A DNA stretch of 64,000 nt from Candidatus Heimdallarchaeota archaeon LC_3 (GCA_001940645.1 MDVS01000044.1:1-64000); one strand, 5' to 3'. Positions 18,422-27,568 are shown, counted from the first letter of the stretch. Notes: generated from the sequence alone by a model not told the origin. Program-made: numbers and translations.

Positions 18422-18839
18422 TTTTCACACAATTCTTTCTTTGTTTAGTCAATTATCGATAATTCTTAATGATAATTTTATTTAATTCAATTATTTTATT
18501 GCCCTAAAATTATGATTAAAAAAATTATAATTGAACAAAAAATGCATTCTATTTACTGTTATTATGCTAAAACATTTAATTTTTGTTCAAAGATACATAA
18601 TTGCTTATTGATTACTAATTATTCATGCTTTATATTATCATTGATCTATTAATTTCAATTTTTTATCATAAATAATTTTTTTTTAGATAAATAAAGAGGT
18701 ATATAAGAAGAACTTCACCAAAACTAGTCATTATTAATTAGCATTCGAATAATGAAATTTGTAATTCATAAATTAAAATAAGTCAATTTTTCATCCCGTT
18801 ATATTAATCAATTCAATAAATCAACTCAGAGAAATTATA
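18422..18839. other. divergent intergenic region between korA and the Lrp-TRASH gene
   Basis: Very AT-rich, no coding frame. It must carry the promoters of both divergent transcripts. One clear TATA box is listed separately at 18699-18708. Confidence 0.5.
18699..18708 (+). promoter_or_regulatory. TATA box for the Lrp-TRASH gene
   Basis: GGTATATAAG would start transcription near 18733, leaving a leader of about 105 bases before the ATG at 18840. The same GGTATATAA core recurs at 25629 before the Roadblock gene. Confidence 0.45.
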
Positions 18840-19442
18840 ATGAGCTTTTATCAACTTGATGATAAAGATTTAGAGATCTTAGCGCTACTTTCAAAAGATT
18901 CACGAATAACTTTATCTTTATTAGCTGAAAAAATTAATACTTCAATACCTACCGTAAAATCAAGGATCGATAAGCTATTAGGTCTTGGGATCATTGATAA
19001 ATTCTCTTTGATTTTAAATTATGATCTCCTTTCTTCCCATCCACTTTATTATATCTTGATCAAAACGTCTCCAAAAGAATTAAACAACATTCTTACTAAA
19101 TTATCGTCCAAGAAAGAGTTTTTAGAAGTTTATGAGCTTATCTCAGAATCTCAGGTATTAGTTAAAACATTGCCAATGGAAATGGAAGTTTTACAAGAAA
19201 TTTTGAAGGATATCAGACAGTTAGAAGGAATACAAAGTCTTAGTACCATGCCTGTTGGACAAACTCACAAGCAAGAGTTCTCTGAGATTCCATCAGTAAT
19301 CTCGGTAAAACTAAGATGTGAATATTGCTCAAAACCAATTTTAGATGGAAACTATGAAACACATGTTTACGAAGGAATCAATCATTATTTGTGTTGTAAA
19401 TCATGTTTAAGGCTATTTGAGCAGGAGATCCCTCAAGATTAA
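18840..19442 (+). CDS. Lrp/AsnC-type regulator with C-terminal TRASH metal-binding domain
   Basis: A 200-residue transcription factor. The N-terminus is a classic AsnC-type winged helix (LDDKDLEILALLSKDSRITL, AEKINTSIPTVKSRIDKLLGLGIID). A shortened ligand-sensing alpha/beta domain follows. The last 45 residues form a TRASH-like metal site with LRCEYCSKPI and later YLCCKSCLRLF. Archaeal proteins of this design sense metals such as copper. Divergent orientation from korAB suggests it controls those genes or itself, but the bound metal and operator are not visible in the sequence. Confidence 0.85.
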   Translation: MSFYQLDDKDLEILALLSKDSRITLSLLAEKINTSIPTVKSRIDKLLGLGIIDKFSLILNYDLLSSHPLYYILIKTSPKELNNILTKLSSKKEFLEVYELISESQVLVKTLPMEMEVLQEILKDIRQLEGIQSLSTMPVGQTHKQEFSEIPSVISVKLRCEYCSKPILDGNYETHVYEGINHYLCCKSCLRLFEQEIPQD

Positions 19443-19844
19443 GCTAATTCATAAAATTTTCATATTTTCGGGTTAAAATAAATATTTTCTCTCCTCAAAA
19501 CCATGAAATAATAAAAGCACTACAAAATAGTGATGATTTTGAACTAGAAATGTCTATAGATAATGTAGTGTATTTAGACTTTCCTTATAGAGATCCAAAA
19601 TGGAAATTTGCTTCTGTTAATCCAGTTTTTAAAACTGAAATTTTAAAAAACTATAAAATAATACAAGTAGTAAATATATTACTAGTTATTAAGAATTTAT
19701 TACAATTTTTAAGTGTAGAAATTAATTTCTTAATTAAAAAATCTGTATTTGTTAGAAAGTTCCAAATTTGTTAGAAAGTTCCAATCATTGAAATTAAAAA
19801 AAATTGATAGAAAATAATTTCAATCAAAAAAACGAAAGAAATTT
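19443..19844. other. stretch with a possible gene remnant
   Basis: A plus-strand frame across about 19470-19774 reads FSPQNHEIIKALQNSDDFEL then VYLDFPYRDPKWKFASVNPV. It has a natural amino-acid mix at first, then decays into AT-rich translation. No start with a ribosome-binding site exists; the internal ATG at 19550 lies mid-sequence. It may be the remains of a longer gene, family unknown. The last 70 bases before the next gene are plain AT-rich DNA. Confidence 0.3.
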
Positions 19845-20963
19845 TTGATTGATTTTTTGTTTTCCGGATGTTTAAGTTTAATTATGAAACATTGGGCTCT
19901 TTTTATCGAAATCGATGAAGTTAAGTGGACTTTTGGTATTAAAGAAAATCAGGAATTTCAAAATACAACTGTTAGATTTATTCAGTCACTACAAGCAATA
20001 GGAAGAGAATTATATGAGCAGGGTGTTGCTTCGATAAAATTAGACACATCTCCTGGTGATTTATTATCAACAAAAGAAATTTTTATTATTAATCTTTCTG
20101 ATCAGTTCTTTTTTATAATTTCTGATTTATTGGTAACTTCTAGACTTATTTCTGAAACAGCTACTATTCCATTTGAAATAGATCAAATTATTTGTGCGGT
20201 ATTGGTTGGTCAAGCTGCAATTATCTATTCACACTTGAAAGAAAAGGAATGGAACAGCAATTATTCCACTGATGAAATATTCCGATCTATTTTATTATCA
20301 ATGAAGCTTTCTCATGAAATTGATTTTTTAGTTTCAGACGGTAGGTGCTCTTTATCTCCATTAAATTTTCAAGAACTTCTTTTATTCCATTACTTGTTAA
20401 GAAATCAATTTGAATCAGGTATAGTTTCAAATAATGTGAGAAATAAAGATTCTTGGGCAATAATGGTTCATAAAGGTGGAATAGAAATACCATTATCCTA
20501 TTTATCACCACAAGATCCTTTATTACTAGGGAATTTCTTAGGTGCAGTTTATTCGTATGTTCAAGCATTGTTTGGAGTGAAACCACAAGCGTTAGTTTTT
20601 GGTGGATCAAATTTTATTTATCTTCAATATTTTGGTGGGAAAAAATATTTTCTGGCAGCTTCAAATCCACAGCTTTTATTCCAAGACGAAGTTTTTCTTC
20701 AATTGATAAAAAGTGTACAAGAAGAAAAACGGTTTGATATTGCTCCTGCAATCAAAGAGTTTCTCATTAGAACATCTAGTAAACTTTTTGAAGATAATTT
20801 GCGAAATACGCTAGGAAAACATAAGGATATTACAGAAGCATTGGAAGTATTTAGAAACACAAATGAAATTAAAAAATCGTCTTCAAGTTCTACCAAAAAC
20901 AAAAGAAAGACAGTAAAACATAAACTGAAAACAAAAAAAGGTTCAAGGAAAAAACGAAAATGA
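19845..20963 (+). CDS. probable tandem longin-like domain protein with basic tail
   Basis: A protein of up to 372 residues with two copies of an alpha/beta layout seen in Asgard longin/GTPase-regulatory proteins. The first begins HWALFIEIDEVKWTFGI; the second has SWAIMVHKGGIEIPLSY, GNFLGAVYSYVQALFG and ALVFGGSNFIYLQYFGGKKYFLA, ending in a helix. The assignment is by pattern only. The last 30 residues are almost all Lys, Arg and Ser, which could bind acidic membrane lipids or nucleic acid. The start is either TTG 19845 or the ATG at 19884, which begins right at the first domain. Phosphohexomutase follows 35 bases later. Confidence 0.55.
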   Translation: MIDFLFSGCLSLIMKHWALFIEIDEVKWTFGIKENQEFQNTTVRFIQSLQAIGRELYEQGVASIKLDTSPGDLLSTKEIFIINLSDQFFFIISDLLVTSRLISETATIPFEIDQIICAVLVGQAAIIYSHLKEKEWNSNYSTDEIFRSILLSMKLSHEIDFLVSDGRCSLSPLNFQELLLFHYLLRNQFESGIVSNNVRNKDSWAIMVHKGGIEIPLSYLSPQDPLLLGNFLGAVYSYVQALFGVKPQALVFGGSNFIYLQYFGGKKYFLAASNPQLLFQDEVFLQLIKSVQEEKRFDIAPAIKEFLIRTSSKLFEDNLRNTLGKHKDITEALEVFRNTNEIKKSSSSSTKNKRKTVKHKLKTKKGSRKKRK

Positions 20964-20998
20964 TTTCTATATTATACAAAATAAGGACCTGATTAAAT

Positions 20999-22396
20999 AT
21001 GACTTTTGATAAAGGGATTTCTATAAAGAAAGCTCTCGACAGTGCTTTCAAAGCATATGATGTTCGAGGACGTATTCCTGAAGAATTAAATGAATCTATT
21101 GTTCAAAAGATTGGAAATGCTTTTGTACAATTTTTAGGAGTAAATTCTGGGACTATAATAATTGGTTATGATGTACGTCTCACTTCAGAAAAATTTGCAA
21201 TTTCTCTTGCAAAGGGAATAAACGATGCAGGATTAAATGTAAGCAATATTGGATTAGTTGGAACTGATATGGTGTACTTCGCTACAGCTTACTATAAATT
21301 TACAGGTGGAATCATGATAACAGCTTCTCATAATCCTGCTAATTACAATGGATTGAAATTTGTTAAAGAGGATGCAATCGCTATATCAGGTGATACTGGA
21401 CTAGAACAAATAAAAAATCTTGTTATTGTTGATAAATATGTGAAATCAGACGTAATGGGGAAAACAACTGATAAAAATGTGTTAACAGATTATATTGATC
21501 ATATCTTAAAATTTATCAAACCAGAAGCCATTTCTCCAATGAAAGTTGTAATGAATGCTGGTAACGGCTGTGCAGGAATTGTATTACCAGAAATACTTAA
21601 GCATCTTCCCCAAATATCTCCAGTTCCGGTATTTTGGGAACCTGATGGTTCTTTTCCAAATGGAATACCTAATCCACTTCTAGAAGAACGAAGAGAAGAA
21701 ACTGCTACTAAAGTAAGAGCTAATAATGCTGATTTAGGAGTTGCATGGGATGGAGATTTTGATAGATGCTTTTTTTACGATGATCAAGGAAATTTTGTAG
21801 AAGGATATTACCTTGTCGTTTTATTTAGCGAATTTTTTCTTAAAAGAAACCCCGGTGAGAAAATCATTCATGATCCAAGACTTATTTGGGCAACTATAGA
21901 TGTTGTGACAAAATTTGGTGGTATACCTGTTCAATCCAAAGCTGGACATTCCTTTATTAAAGAACGAATGAGAAAGGAAAATGCGGTATATGCGGGAGAG
22001 ATGTCAGCTCATCACTATTTTAAAGACAATTATTTTGCTGATAATGGCATGCTTCCAATGTTAATCTTGCTACAAATCTTATCAGAAAAAAATAAATCAC
22101 TAAGAGAATTAGTGAAAGAATGGATAAAGTCTTATCCCGTGTCAGGTGAAATTAATATTAAAGCAACAAATCCATTAAAAATAATTGAAGAAATAGAAAA
22201 AGAATATAAGCCATCTTCTATAACATCAGATTATACTGATGGTTTATCTCTTGAGTATGATGATTGGAGATTTAATTTACGTAAAAGTAATACTGAACCG
22301 GTCATAAGACTAAATGTTGAAACAAAGAATAATCCATCGTTAATGGAAGAAAAAAGGAACGAGCTAGTAGAAAAAATAAAATCAATCGAATTTTAA
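20999..22396 (+). CDS. manB: phosphomannomutase/phosphoglucomutase
   Basis: Moves phosphate between C1 and C6 of mannose or glucose phosphates, supplying sugar nucleotides for glycans. The 465-residue protein has the phosphoserine loop TASHNPANYNG, the metal loop DGDFDRCF, the sugar-binding GEMSAHHYF and the phosphate-binding RKSNTEPVIRL, in the four-domain order of the alpha-D-phosphohexomutases. Length is normal. It could serve the sugar-nucleotide epimerase at 2.1 kb. Substrate preference cannot be decided here. Confidence 0.92.
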   Translation: MTFDKGISIKKALDSAFKAYDVRGRIPEELNESIVQKIGNAFVQFLGVNSGTIIIGYDVRLTSEKFAISLAKGINDAGLNVSNIGLVGTDMVYFATAYYKFTGGIMITASHNPANYNGLKFVKEDAIAISGDTGLEQIKNLVIVDKYVKSDVMGKTTDKNVLTDYIDHILKFIKPEAISPMKVVMNAGNGCAGIVLPEILKHLPQISPVPVFWEPDGSFPNGIPNPLLEERREETATKVRANNADLGVAWDGDFDRCFFYDDQGNFVEGYYLVVLFSEFFLKRNPGEKIIHDPRLIWATIDVVTKFGGIPVQSKAGHSFIKERMRKENAVYAGEMSAHHYFKDNYFADNGMLPMLILLQILSEKNKSLRELVKEWIKSYPVSGEINIKATNPLKIIEEIEKEYKPSSITSDYTDGLSLEYDDWRFNLRKSNTEPVIRLNVETKNNPSLMEEKRNELVEKIKSIEF

Positions 22397-22447
22397 GACA
22401 TCTATAAGAAAGATTATGTAATTTTTCTTCTAATAACCAAAAATTTT

Positions 22448-23500
22448 TTAATAATCTCCATGAATCGAGTCTTCATCTAAAGGGGAAAAGTATTCTAACT
22501 CATCTAAGTCTAATATTCTTACCCTTTTACCTGTATCTCCATGTACTGATCCTGGTAATCTTAATATTCTTCTAATATCTTTTGAAACAGCAGCATCAAT
22601 TCGCGGTCCCCATTGAAGAATGATTCTTTCCTCTAAATGGGTTCTAGTGGGATAATTTTGGATGTTGAATTTATCTTTAGTAAATTTATCTAGAAAAACA
22701 TATTTTGTTAAGAATTGATGGTCTATTCCATAACGATCACGTTGTTCCATAATGAAAACAGCTCTCTCTTCTGAGAGGCCAATTTTTAATAGTTGTTGAA
22801 GAGAACATTCTCTGAAAAAAGGAATATAAATATGAGTATTCACTCTTACACGTAAATTTACAGGTAAATCAATTGGATCACTAATCAATTTAGCTTCAGT
22901 CCCACTTCCTTTAAACAGAGTTAGATAATCAATAATTGAAGTTCTTTGGACATTATCTAATAAAGCAGGTCCTTCTTCTTTTATCCACGCATGAACACCT
23001 CTTCTCCCAGAAAACACCCAAATAATATTTTCCTTCTTTATACCGAAATCCTCTATTAATGTATCATTGATCCAAAAGGACGCTGTTTTTATAAGTTCCC
23101 AACATCTATCACAAAGCTCATTTTTTCCTCGACAAGCGCAAGGACGGACATCATCATATTCAGTTAAATCTAGGTCAAATATTAACTCTCTTTTTATCCA
23201 ATCAACTTGATGAATACTTTTTTTTATTTGACTATTTGGTCCTTCACTATAAACTGCCCCAACATATATACTTTTTGGAATGTTTTTTCTTATAAATTCT
23301 AAAAGAACTTCTGGAGTCGAAAAAGAAAAATTTCTATCAAATCTTCCCCTATTATCAATGAAGGCCCATTCTCGTTTAGAAAAGTTTTCAATGCCTATTA
23401 CATTTAGTGCAGAATCTAATGAAAATTCAGTATTATAAAATCGCTTAAAGTTTTCATACTCTTTTCTATTATCCTCATTATTTTCAGTGGTCTTATTCAT
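22448..23500 (-). CDS. priS: DNA primase small (catalytic) subunit
   Basis: Makes RNA or DNA primers for replication with PriL. The 350-residue protein has the catalytic acidic motif FDLDLTEYDD, the zinc-site cysteines in CACRGKNELCDRC, and the nucleotide-binding SGRRGVHAW. A third Asp region is in DPIDLPVNLRVRVNTH, and the C-terminal RILRLPGSVHGDTGK is typical of archaeal/eukaryotic PriS. PriL is not in the window. The neighbouring prenyl synthase gene is on the same strand with a gap of 121 bases. Confidence 0.93.
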   Translation of the reverse strand: MNKTTENNEDNRKEYENFKRFYNTEFSLDSALNVIGIENFSKREWAFIDNRGRFDRNFSFSTPEVLLEFIRKNIPKSIYVGAVYSEGPNSQIKKSIHQVDWIKRELIFDLDLTEYDDVRPCACRGKNELCDRCWELIKTASFWINDTLIEDFGIKKENIIWVFSGRRGVHAWIKEEGPALLDNVQRTSIIDYLTLFKGSGTEAKLISDPIDLPVNLRVRVNTHIYIPFFRECSLQQLLKIGLSEERAVFIMEQRDRYGIDHQFLTKYVFLDKFTKDKFNIQNYPTRTHLEERIILQWGPRIDAAVSKDIRRILRLPGSVHGDTGKRVRILDLDELEYFSPLDEDSIHGDY

Positions 23501-23621
23501 GAAAATGACCTATAGGTTCTGAGAATTTTAAACATTAATAAAGAGTTGAGAAAATAAATCCTACCAATTTCAATGATGCCCAAAAGATTGAACTGGATGG
23601 GAAAATTTTCAAAGAACTAAT

Positions 23622-24626
23622 TTATTTTTCTCTTGTGCAAATATAAATAATTAATTCTCTAAGAAAGTTATAAAGGTTTTTAACATCTTCTGGACTTTTT
23701 TCCACTAGTGAATCTAATGCATCAAGACATTCTTCCAAATATTTGTCTCTTAAAGCCAATACATCTTCTTTAACTTTTACAAATTCTTGGTGGACGATTT
23801 TTATATCTTCATCAGTTTTTTCACCAACTGGTTTTGAAAAAATCTCTCGTAAGGCGTCCTTGTCTCCTTTTTGAAGAGCGAAATATAAAAAGAGATTTCT
23901 TTTTGATTCTTGAATATCCCAGTTATGTTGCTTCCCAAATTTGATTTCATCACCAGCAAGATCCAAAATATCATCCTGAATTTGAAAAGCAATTCCAGCT
24001 TTCTCAATAATTGGTTCTAATGGCTTAGTTACTTCTTCACGTTCAACAACAGCTCCTGCTAAAGCTACGCATCCATAAAATACAACAGCTGTTTTTAAAC
24101 GTAATACATTAATAATATCATCCATGGTAAAGTCGAATTTTTGTTCTAACCTGAATTCTAGTTCTAACCCATTTCCTCTTCCAACCATGTTTGATATTTC
24201 AAGAATTAATCTTAATGATGGATTATGGGTGATATAACTAAGGGCGTAAGAATGAAGAATATCACCATCATGAAGTGCCAAGTGTTCTCCATGTTCTATA
24301 TGATAAGAAGGCCGACCTCGACGAATGGGAGCTTGATCCACAACATCATCATGAATTAAGGTCATATTGTGCAACAATTCAACAGTTGATGCATTAATAT
24401 AGGCTAATTCCATTTGTTCTTCCGTTGCATTAAGCAATTTTGTAGCCATAACAACAAGTATAGGTCTAAGTTGTTTACCTTGTATACCCCCCAATATATA
24501 AGACCTAATTCTATTTCTTGGTCCAGAAATTCCAGCTTCATCTCCGGGTAATTTATCTATTGCTTCCGAAATTTCTCTTAATAACCTATTACGTATTTCT
24601 GGATCAATGTAGTCTTCAAAATTCAT
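23622..24626 (-). CDS. polyprenyl diphosphate synthase (geranylgeranyl diphosphate synthase-like)
   Basis: Condenses isopentenyl diphosphate onto allylic diphosphates to make the C20 or longer chain of archaeal lipids. The 334-residue protein has the first Asp-rich motif HDDVVDQAPIRRGRPS, the second motif IQDDILDLAGDE, and the GKQLRP segment. Its precursors come from the mevalonate genes at 50.9-55.0 kb. The residue pattern just before the first DDxxD sets chain length, but I cannot assign it firmly. The C-terminal 70 residues are helical and acidic. Confidence 0.9.
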   Translation of the reverse strand: MNFEDYIDPEIRNRLLREISEAIDKLPGDEAGISGPRNRIRSYILGGIQGKQLRPILVVMATKLLNATEEQMELAYINASTVELLHNMTLIHDDVVDQAPIRRGRPSYHIEHGEHLALHDGDILHSYALSYITHNPSLRLILEISNMVGRGNGLELEFRLEQKFDFTMDDIINVLRLKTAVVFYGCVALAGAVVEREEVTKPLEPIIEKAGIAFQIQDDILDLAGDEIKFGKQHNWDIQESKRNLFLYFALQKGDKDALREIFSKPVGEKTDEDIKIVHQEFVKVKEDVLALRDKYLEECLDALDSLVEKSPEDVKNLYNFLRELIIYICTREK

Positions 24627-24807
24627 TTAAAAGAAGCCCTTTCCTGTAATGATCAACGAAAGTATAATTTAAGGTTTTTTAAAAATTATAAGAATTTATT
24701 TATTGATTTGAGAGGTAACATGTTTACATTTTTAAAGGAAGTATTATACTATCTGTTCATAAATCTGATTAATAAAACTCAATTATTGAATCAACGAGTG
24801 ATTATGG

Positions 24808-25518
24808 TTGTCAATGATTAAAAACAAGCTACGCGCGCTAGGTGAAAAAATTTGTCCTAATAAAGAACCAGATCAGATCCATCAAGTAAAAGAATTTTTA
24901 GAAGATCTTAAAGATCTCACAGGTTCAATTGAATTTTTATTAGATGATGTTTCTGAACAGTATGACGCACAGGTATTGGATGAAAGACCATTCTTTAAGA
25001 AAACGTTAGCAAAACTGCCATCCTTTTTACAATCCTCAGAGGTTAAAAAACAAAACACCCAGTCGAAAGAATTACAAACAGTCAAATCACGTGTTCACAA
25101 TATCACTCTTTCTATTGATAAAATTGAAGATCTTTTTGTATCAATGCCCTCACAAGAAGAAGTTGGGAAAAGAGTTTATGAATTAGCATATCCTGGTGAG
25201 GAGATAACAGTGAGTCGTATTGAGGAAATAGAGTCACGCTTTAAAGAAATGGAAGAAAAATTTATCGAATCAGTTAAGACTGTTACTGATCAAATGCAGA
25301 CTATTACGAGTTCATTAACAAAAATATCAGATCAACTTGAAGAACAAGGAATTGTAGTTAATAATATTGATGTTAAATTAGATCGTGTGGAAACGAAAAT
25401 GGATAAAGCAATGGTAACTTTAGATAAAATATCTAAGAAAATTTCTCAGAATAAAGTTTTACTTGCATTTATTGCTGGTGTGCTTGTTTTTGCACTCGCA
25501 GTTTTATTTTTGGCATAA
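24808..25518 (+). CDS. tail-anchored coiled-coil protein
   Basis: A 236-residue protein rich in heptad-like repeats across residues 90-210 (SRVHNITLSIDKIEDLF, EQGIVVNNIDVKLDRVETK) and ending in one membrane helix, VLLAFIAGVLVFALAVLFLA, at the extreme C-terminus. It therefore should sit in the membrane with its bulk in the cytoplasm, the topology of SNAREs and other tail-anchored proteins. No family is recognised. The start is TTG 24808 or the ATG at 24814. It lies next to a Roadblock gene, so a role in membrane or GTPase biology is possible but unproven. Confidence 0.6.
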   Translation: MSMIKNKLRALGEKICPNKEPDQIHQVKEFLEDLKDLTGSIEFLLDDVSEQYDAQVLDERPFFKKTLAKLPSFLQSSEVKKQNTQSKELQTVKSRVHNITLSIDKIEDLFVSMPSQEEVGKRVYELAYPGEEITVSRIEEIESRFKEMEEKFIESVKTVTDQMQTITSSLTKISDQLEEQGIVVNNIDVKLDRVETKMDKAMVTLDKISKKISQNKVLLAFIAGVLVFALAVLFLA

Positions 25519-25628
25519 AATAAATGTTCATAATCTAATAATTCATAGACATTTAATAAAATTGGTCAATAATTAAGAGTGATGTATAAAATTTAATTTA
25601 ATATTTGAAAATAAGGTGTAAAATGTAA

Positions 25629-25640
25629 GGTATATAAAAC
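25629..25640 (+). promoter_or_regulatory. TATA box upstream of the Roadblock gene
   Basis: GGTATATAAAAC predicts a start near 25664 and a leader of about 110 bases before the ATG at 25777. The same core motif precedes the Lrp-TRASH gene. Confidence 0.4.
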
Positions 25641-25776
25641 TTGATTATATAATCAGTATTAACGGAACAAATAATTTAAATAGAAAATAACGCAATTAAA
25701 ATTATCCATAAAGTTGATAACAACCTTAATTAAAAGCGTAAATATCTAAAAATTTTTTGTAGTTCGAGGTCAATTA

Positions 25777-26256
25777 ATGCATTCAATGACTAAAGAAATT
25801 AACACAGAATTATATAAAGTTCTCCGTTCACATGGCTCAGTCTCAGTAGCAATACTTGCTGACCGAACTGGATTAACTATATTACGAGTAGCACGTCTAT
25901 TGGTCAAAGAAACACTTGGGGAGTATGAATTAGAAAGTATTGGTGCGATTGGTTCCGCTGTATTCATGGGTGCATCGGAACAGGGTAATACTCTTTCCCT
26001 TGGTGGATTAGATGTGATGATTGCTGAGTTTAAGGACGGCAAGATCCTTACAAGTCAAGCGGGAGAATCGGGGATTATTATTGTTGTTACGGAATCTAGC
26101 TCTCAATTGGGTCTTATTCGTGTTTTATTGAAGGAATCGAGTAAGGTTTTATCTGAAATCATGAATAACATGGTCACAGCAGATCAAGATTCAGTTGTGA
26201 GAAGAGAAGAATCTCAATCTATACTAGACGCACTTAAGGAACTAGAATCATTTTGA
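25777..26256 (+). CDS. Roadblock/LC7-domain protein
   Basis: A 159-residue protein. The first 40 residues resemble a small helix-turn-helix (SVSVAILADRTGLTILRVARLL). The rest is a Roadblock/LC7 fold with GAIGSAVFMGAS, NTLSLGGLDVMIAEFKDGKIL, GIIIVVTESSSQLGLIRVLL and a terminal helix. Such proteins act as regulators or scaffolds of small GTPases in Asgard archaea and of MglA in bacteria. GAGGTC stands before the ATG at 25777. A decayed copy of its 3' part lies about 490 bases downstream, showing local duplication. The likely partner GTPase is at 33.4 kb or elsewhere (inference). Confidence 0.8.
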   Translation: MHSMTKEINTELYKVLRSHGSVSVAILADRTGLTILRVARLLVKETLGEYELESIGAIGSAVFMGASEQGNTLSLGGLDVMIAEFKDGKILTSQAGESGIIIVVTESSSQLGLIRVLLKESSKVLSEIMNNMVTADQDSVVRREESQSILDALKELESF

Positions 26257-26433
26257 TTTTATCTTGATAATAATAAGGTCTCAAAAATAATTATTGTAAT
26301 TTATTTTTGTTTAGAGAATTATTCTTTTTTTCGTCTTCTTCATGATAATATAATAGCTGAATTGAGTTTAAAATTGTAATAAGTTATAGATTCTTTGTTT
26401 ATAGAATAAAAAATAGACTTTTATTAATGATTA

Positions 26434-26510
26434 ATTTTTGATGGGCTCAAATACTAGAAATTCCACAATGACTGGCCTATTCATATTTCATTCTCTAATC
26501 CATCAAAAAT
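26434..26510. repeat. 11-base perfect inverted repeat with 55-base spacer
   Basis: ATTTTTGATGG at 26434-26444 pairs with CCATCAAAAAT at 26500-26510. It could bound a miniature element or form an RNA hairpin. No target-site duplication was confirmed. Confidence 0.45.
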
Positions 26511-26590
26511 CATTTCTAAAGGTAGTGAATTAAAACTGAATTTACAAAATTTTTCTTGGCCAAAGAAGAATGAGTATCTACAAGAGATCA

Positions 26591-26730
26591 TCTCAATTGG
26601 ATCTAATTCGTGTATTATTTAAAGAATCAAGTAAAATTTTAACTGACATCATGAATAACATAAATTTAAAAGGAATAAAACACTATAGATAGAAGAAAAG
26701 AGTCTCAATTCATACTTGGTTTCTCTAATA
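26591..26730 (+). pseudogene. decayed duplicate of the Roadblock/LC7 gene (3' part)
   Basis: Bases 26591-26660 match 26101-26170 of the intact gene at 60 of 70 positions by eye, without gaps. The copy still translates as SSQLDLIRVLFKESSKIL then TDIMNN, against SSQLGLIRVLLKESSKVL then SEIMNN. After that the frame is broken by stops, though a second matching block (GAAGAAAAGAGTCTCAAT) shows the duplication ran to near the end of the gene. No matching 5' half was recognised. Confidence 0.7.
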
Positions 26731-26981
26731 AGTGTGAATCTTTCAAAAGGTTCTTTTTTTAATTAAAACTTTATTTTTTTCTATCATCTAACAAGAGAAT
26801 TATATTCCTTGTTTTTTTATTAAGTACAGCTTTTAAACAAATTCAATTTGTAAGTAATTCAATTTTCAAAGAAGGGTTTCCCAAGACGAATGAAAGCGTA
26901 AATTAAAATAATTCTAAATTGGTAGTGATAATTGAACATATTCATGACTGAAAGAAGACCACATAATCAATATAGCGATAA

Positions 26982-26994
26982 CGAATTATAAAAG
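26982..26994 (+). promoter_or_regulatory. TATA box of the TFE gene
   Basis: CGAATTATAAAAG lies about 60 bases before the ATG at 27050. This predicts a start near 27018 and a leader of about 30 bases. Confidence 0.45.
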
Positions 26995-27049
26995 AATTGA
27001 TTAACGGATTAAATTTGTTCAACAAGCATCACTACAAAGGAAAAAACAC

Positions 27050-27568
27050 ATGACTGTCAAACCAGTAGATATGAGACTTTTCGAGAGAATTGTGGGAACA
27101 TTAATGGGAGAAGACACTGTAAACGTAGCTAAATATTTGTTAGAGAATCCTGAATCAACTGATGAAGAAATAGCTGACGATTTAAATCTTAATATTAAAG
27201 TCATAAGAAATGCTTTGTTTAAACTAAATGAACAGTCTCTTGCCAGATTCAGAAGAATAAGAAATTCAGAAACTGGATACTTTGTTTATTACTGGACTTT
27301 AGAATCAACAAAAGTATACGATTTGATTAGAAGAAGATCAAATAAAATCATAAAGTTATTAAAACAGAGAATTGATTTCGAGTCTGAAAACTTAATGTAT
27401 TATTGTGGAACAGAAGATTGTACTCCAGTAGTCTTAGATGTAGCATATGTGAGCAATTTTGTTTGTCAAAATTGTCAAGAGCCTATGGATCAACAAAATA
27501 ATGATTTAACAGTAGAATTTCTTGAAGCTGTAATAGAAGAATTAACTAGTTCATTCTTTTCACAATAA
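27050..27568 (+). CDS. tfe: transcription factor E, alpha subunit (TFIIE-alpha homologue)
   Basis: Helps open the promoter with RNA polymerase and TFB. The 172-residue protein has the N-terminal extended winged helix (ESTDEEIADDLNLNIKVIRNALFKL, SLARFRRIRNSETGYFVYYW) and a C-terminal zinc ribbon with CGTEDC and CQNCQEPM. Length and domain order are normal for archaeal TFE-alpha. Together with the RPB5 gene at 42.8 kb it gives two pieces of the transcription machinery in this window, though they are not linked. Confidence 0.93.
   Translation: MTVKPVDMRLFERIVGTLMGEDTVNVAKYLLENPESTDEEIADDLNLNIKVIRNALFKLNEQSLARFRRIRNSETGYFVYYWTLESTKVYDLIRRRSNKIIKLLKQRIDFESENLMYYCGTEDCTPVVLDVAYVSNFVCQNCQEPMDQQNNDLTVEFLEAVIEELTSSFFSQ

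Larger units (their letters stand above)
26257..27049. other. gene-poor stretch holding a decayed Roadblock copy and a palindrome
   Basis: No intact gene. It holds an 11-base inverted repeat (26434-26510), a degenerate copy of the Roadblock 3' end (26591-26730) and the TFE promoter (26982-26994). Bases 26890-26960 (AAAGCGTAAAT ... ATTCATGACT) also faintly resemble the DNA just before the Roadblock start. Confidence 0.5.

Noticed and set aside
19550..19774. A 74-codon plus-strand frame as an intact gene
   Set aside because: The similar-looking coding signal begins before its ATG, no ribosome-binding site exists, and the end is AT-rich noise; treated as a possible remnant.
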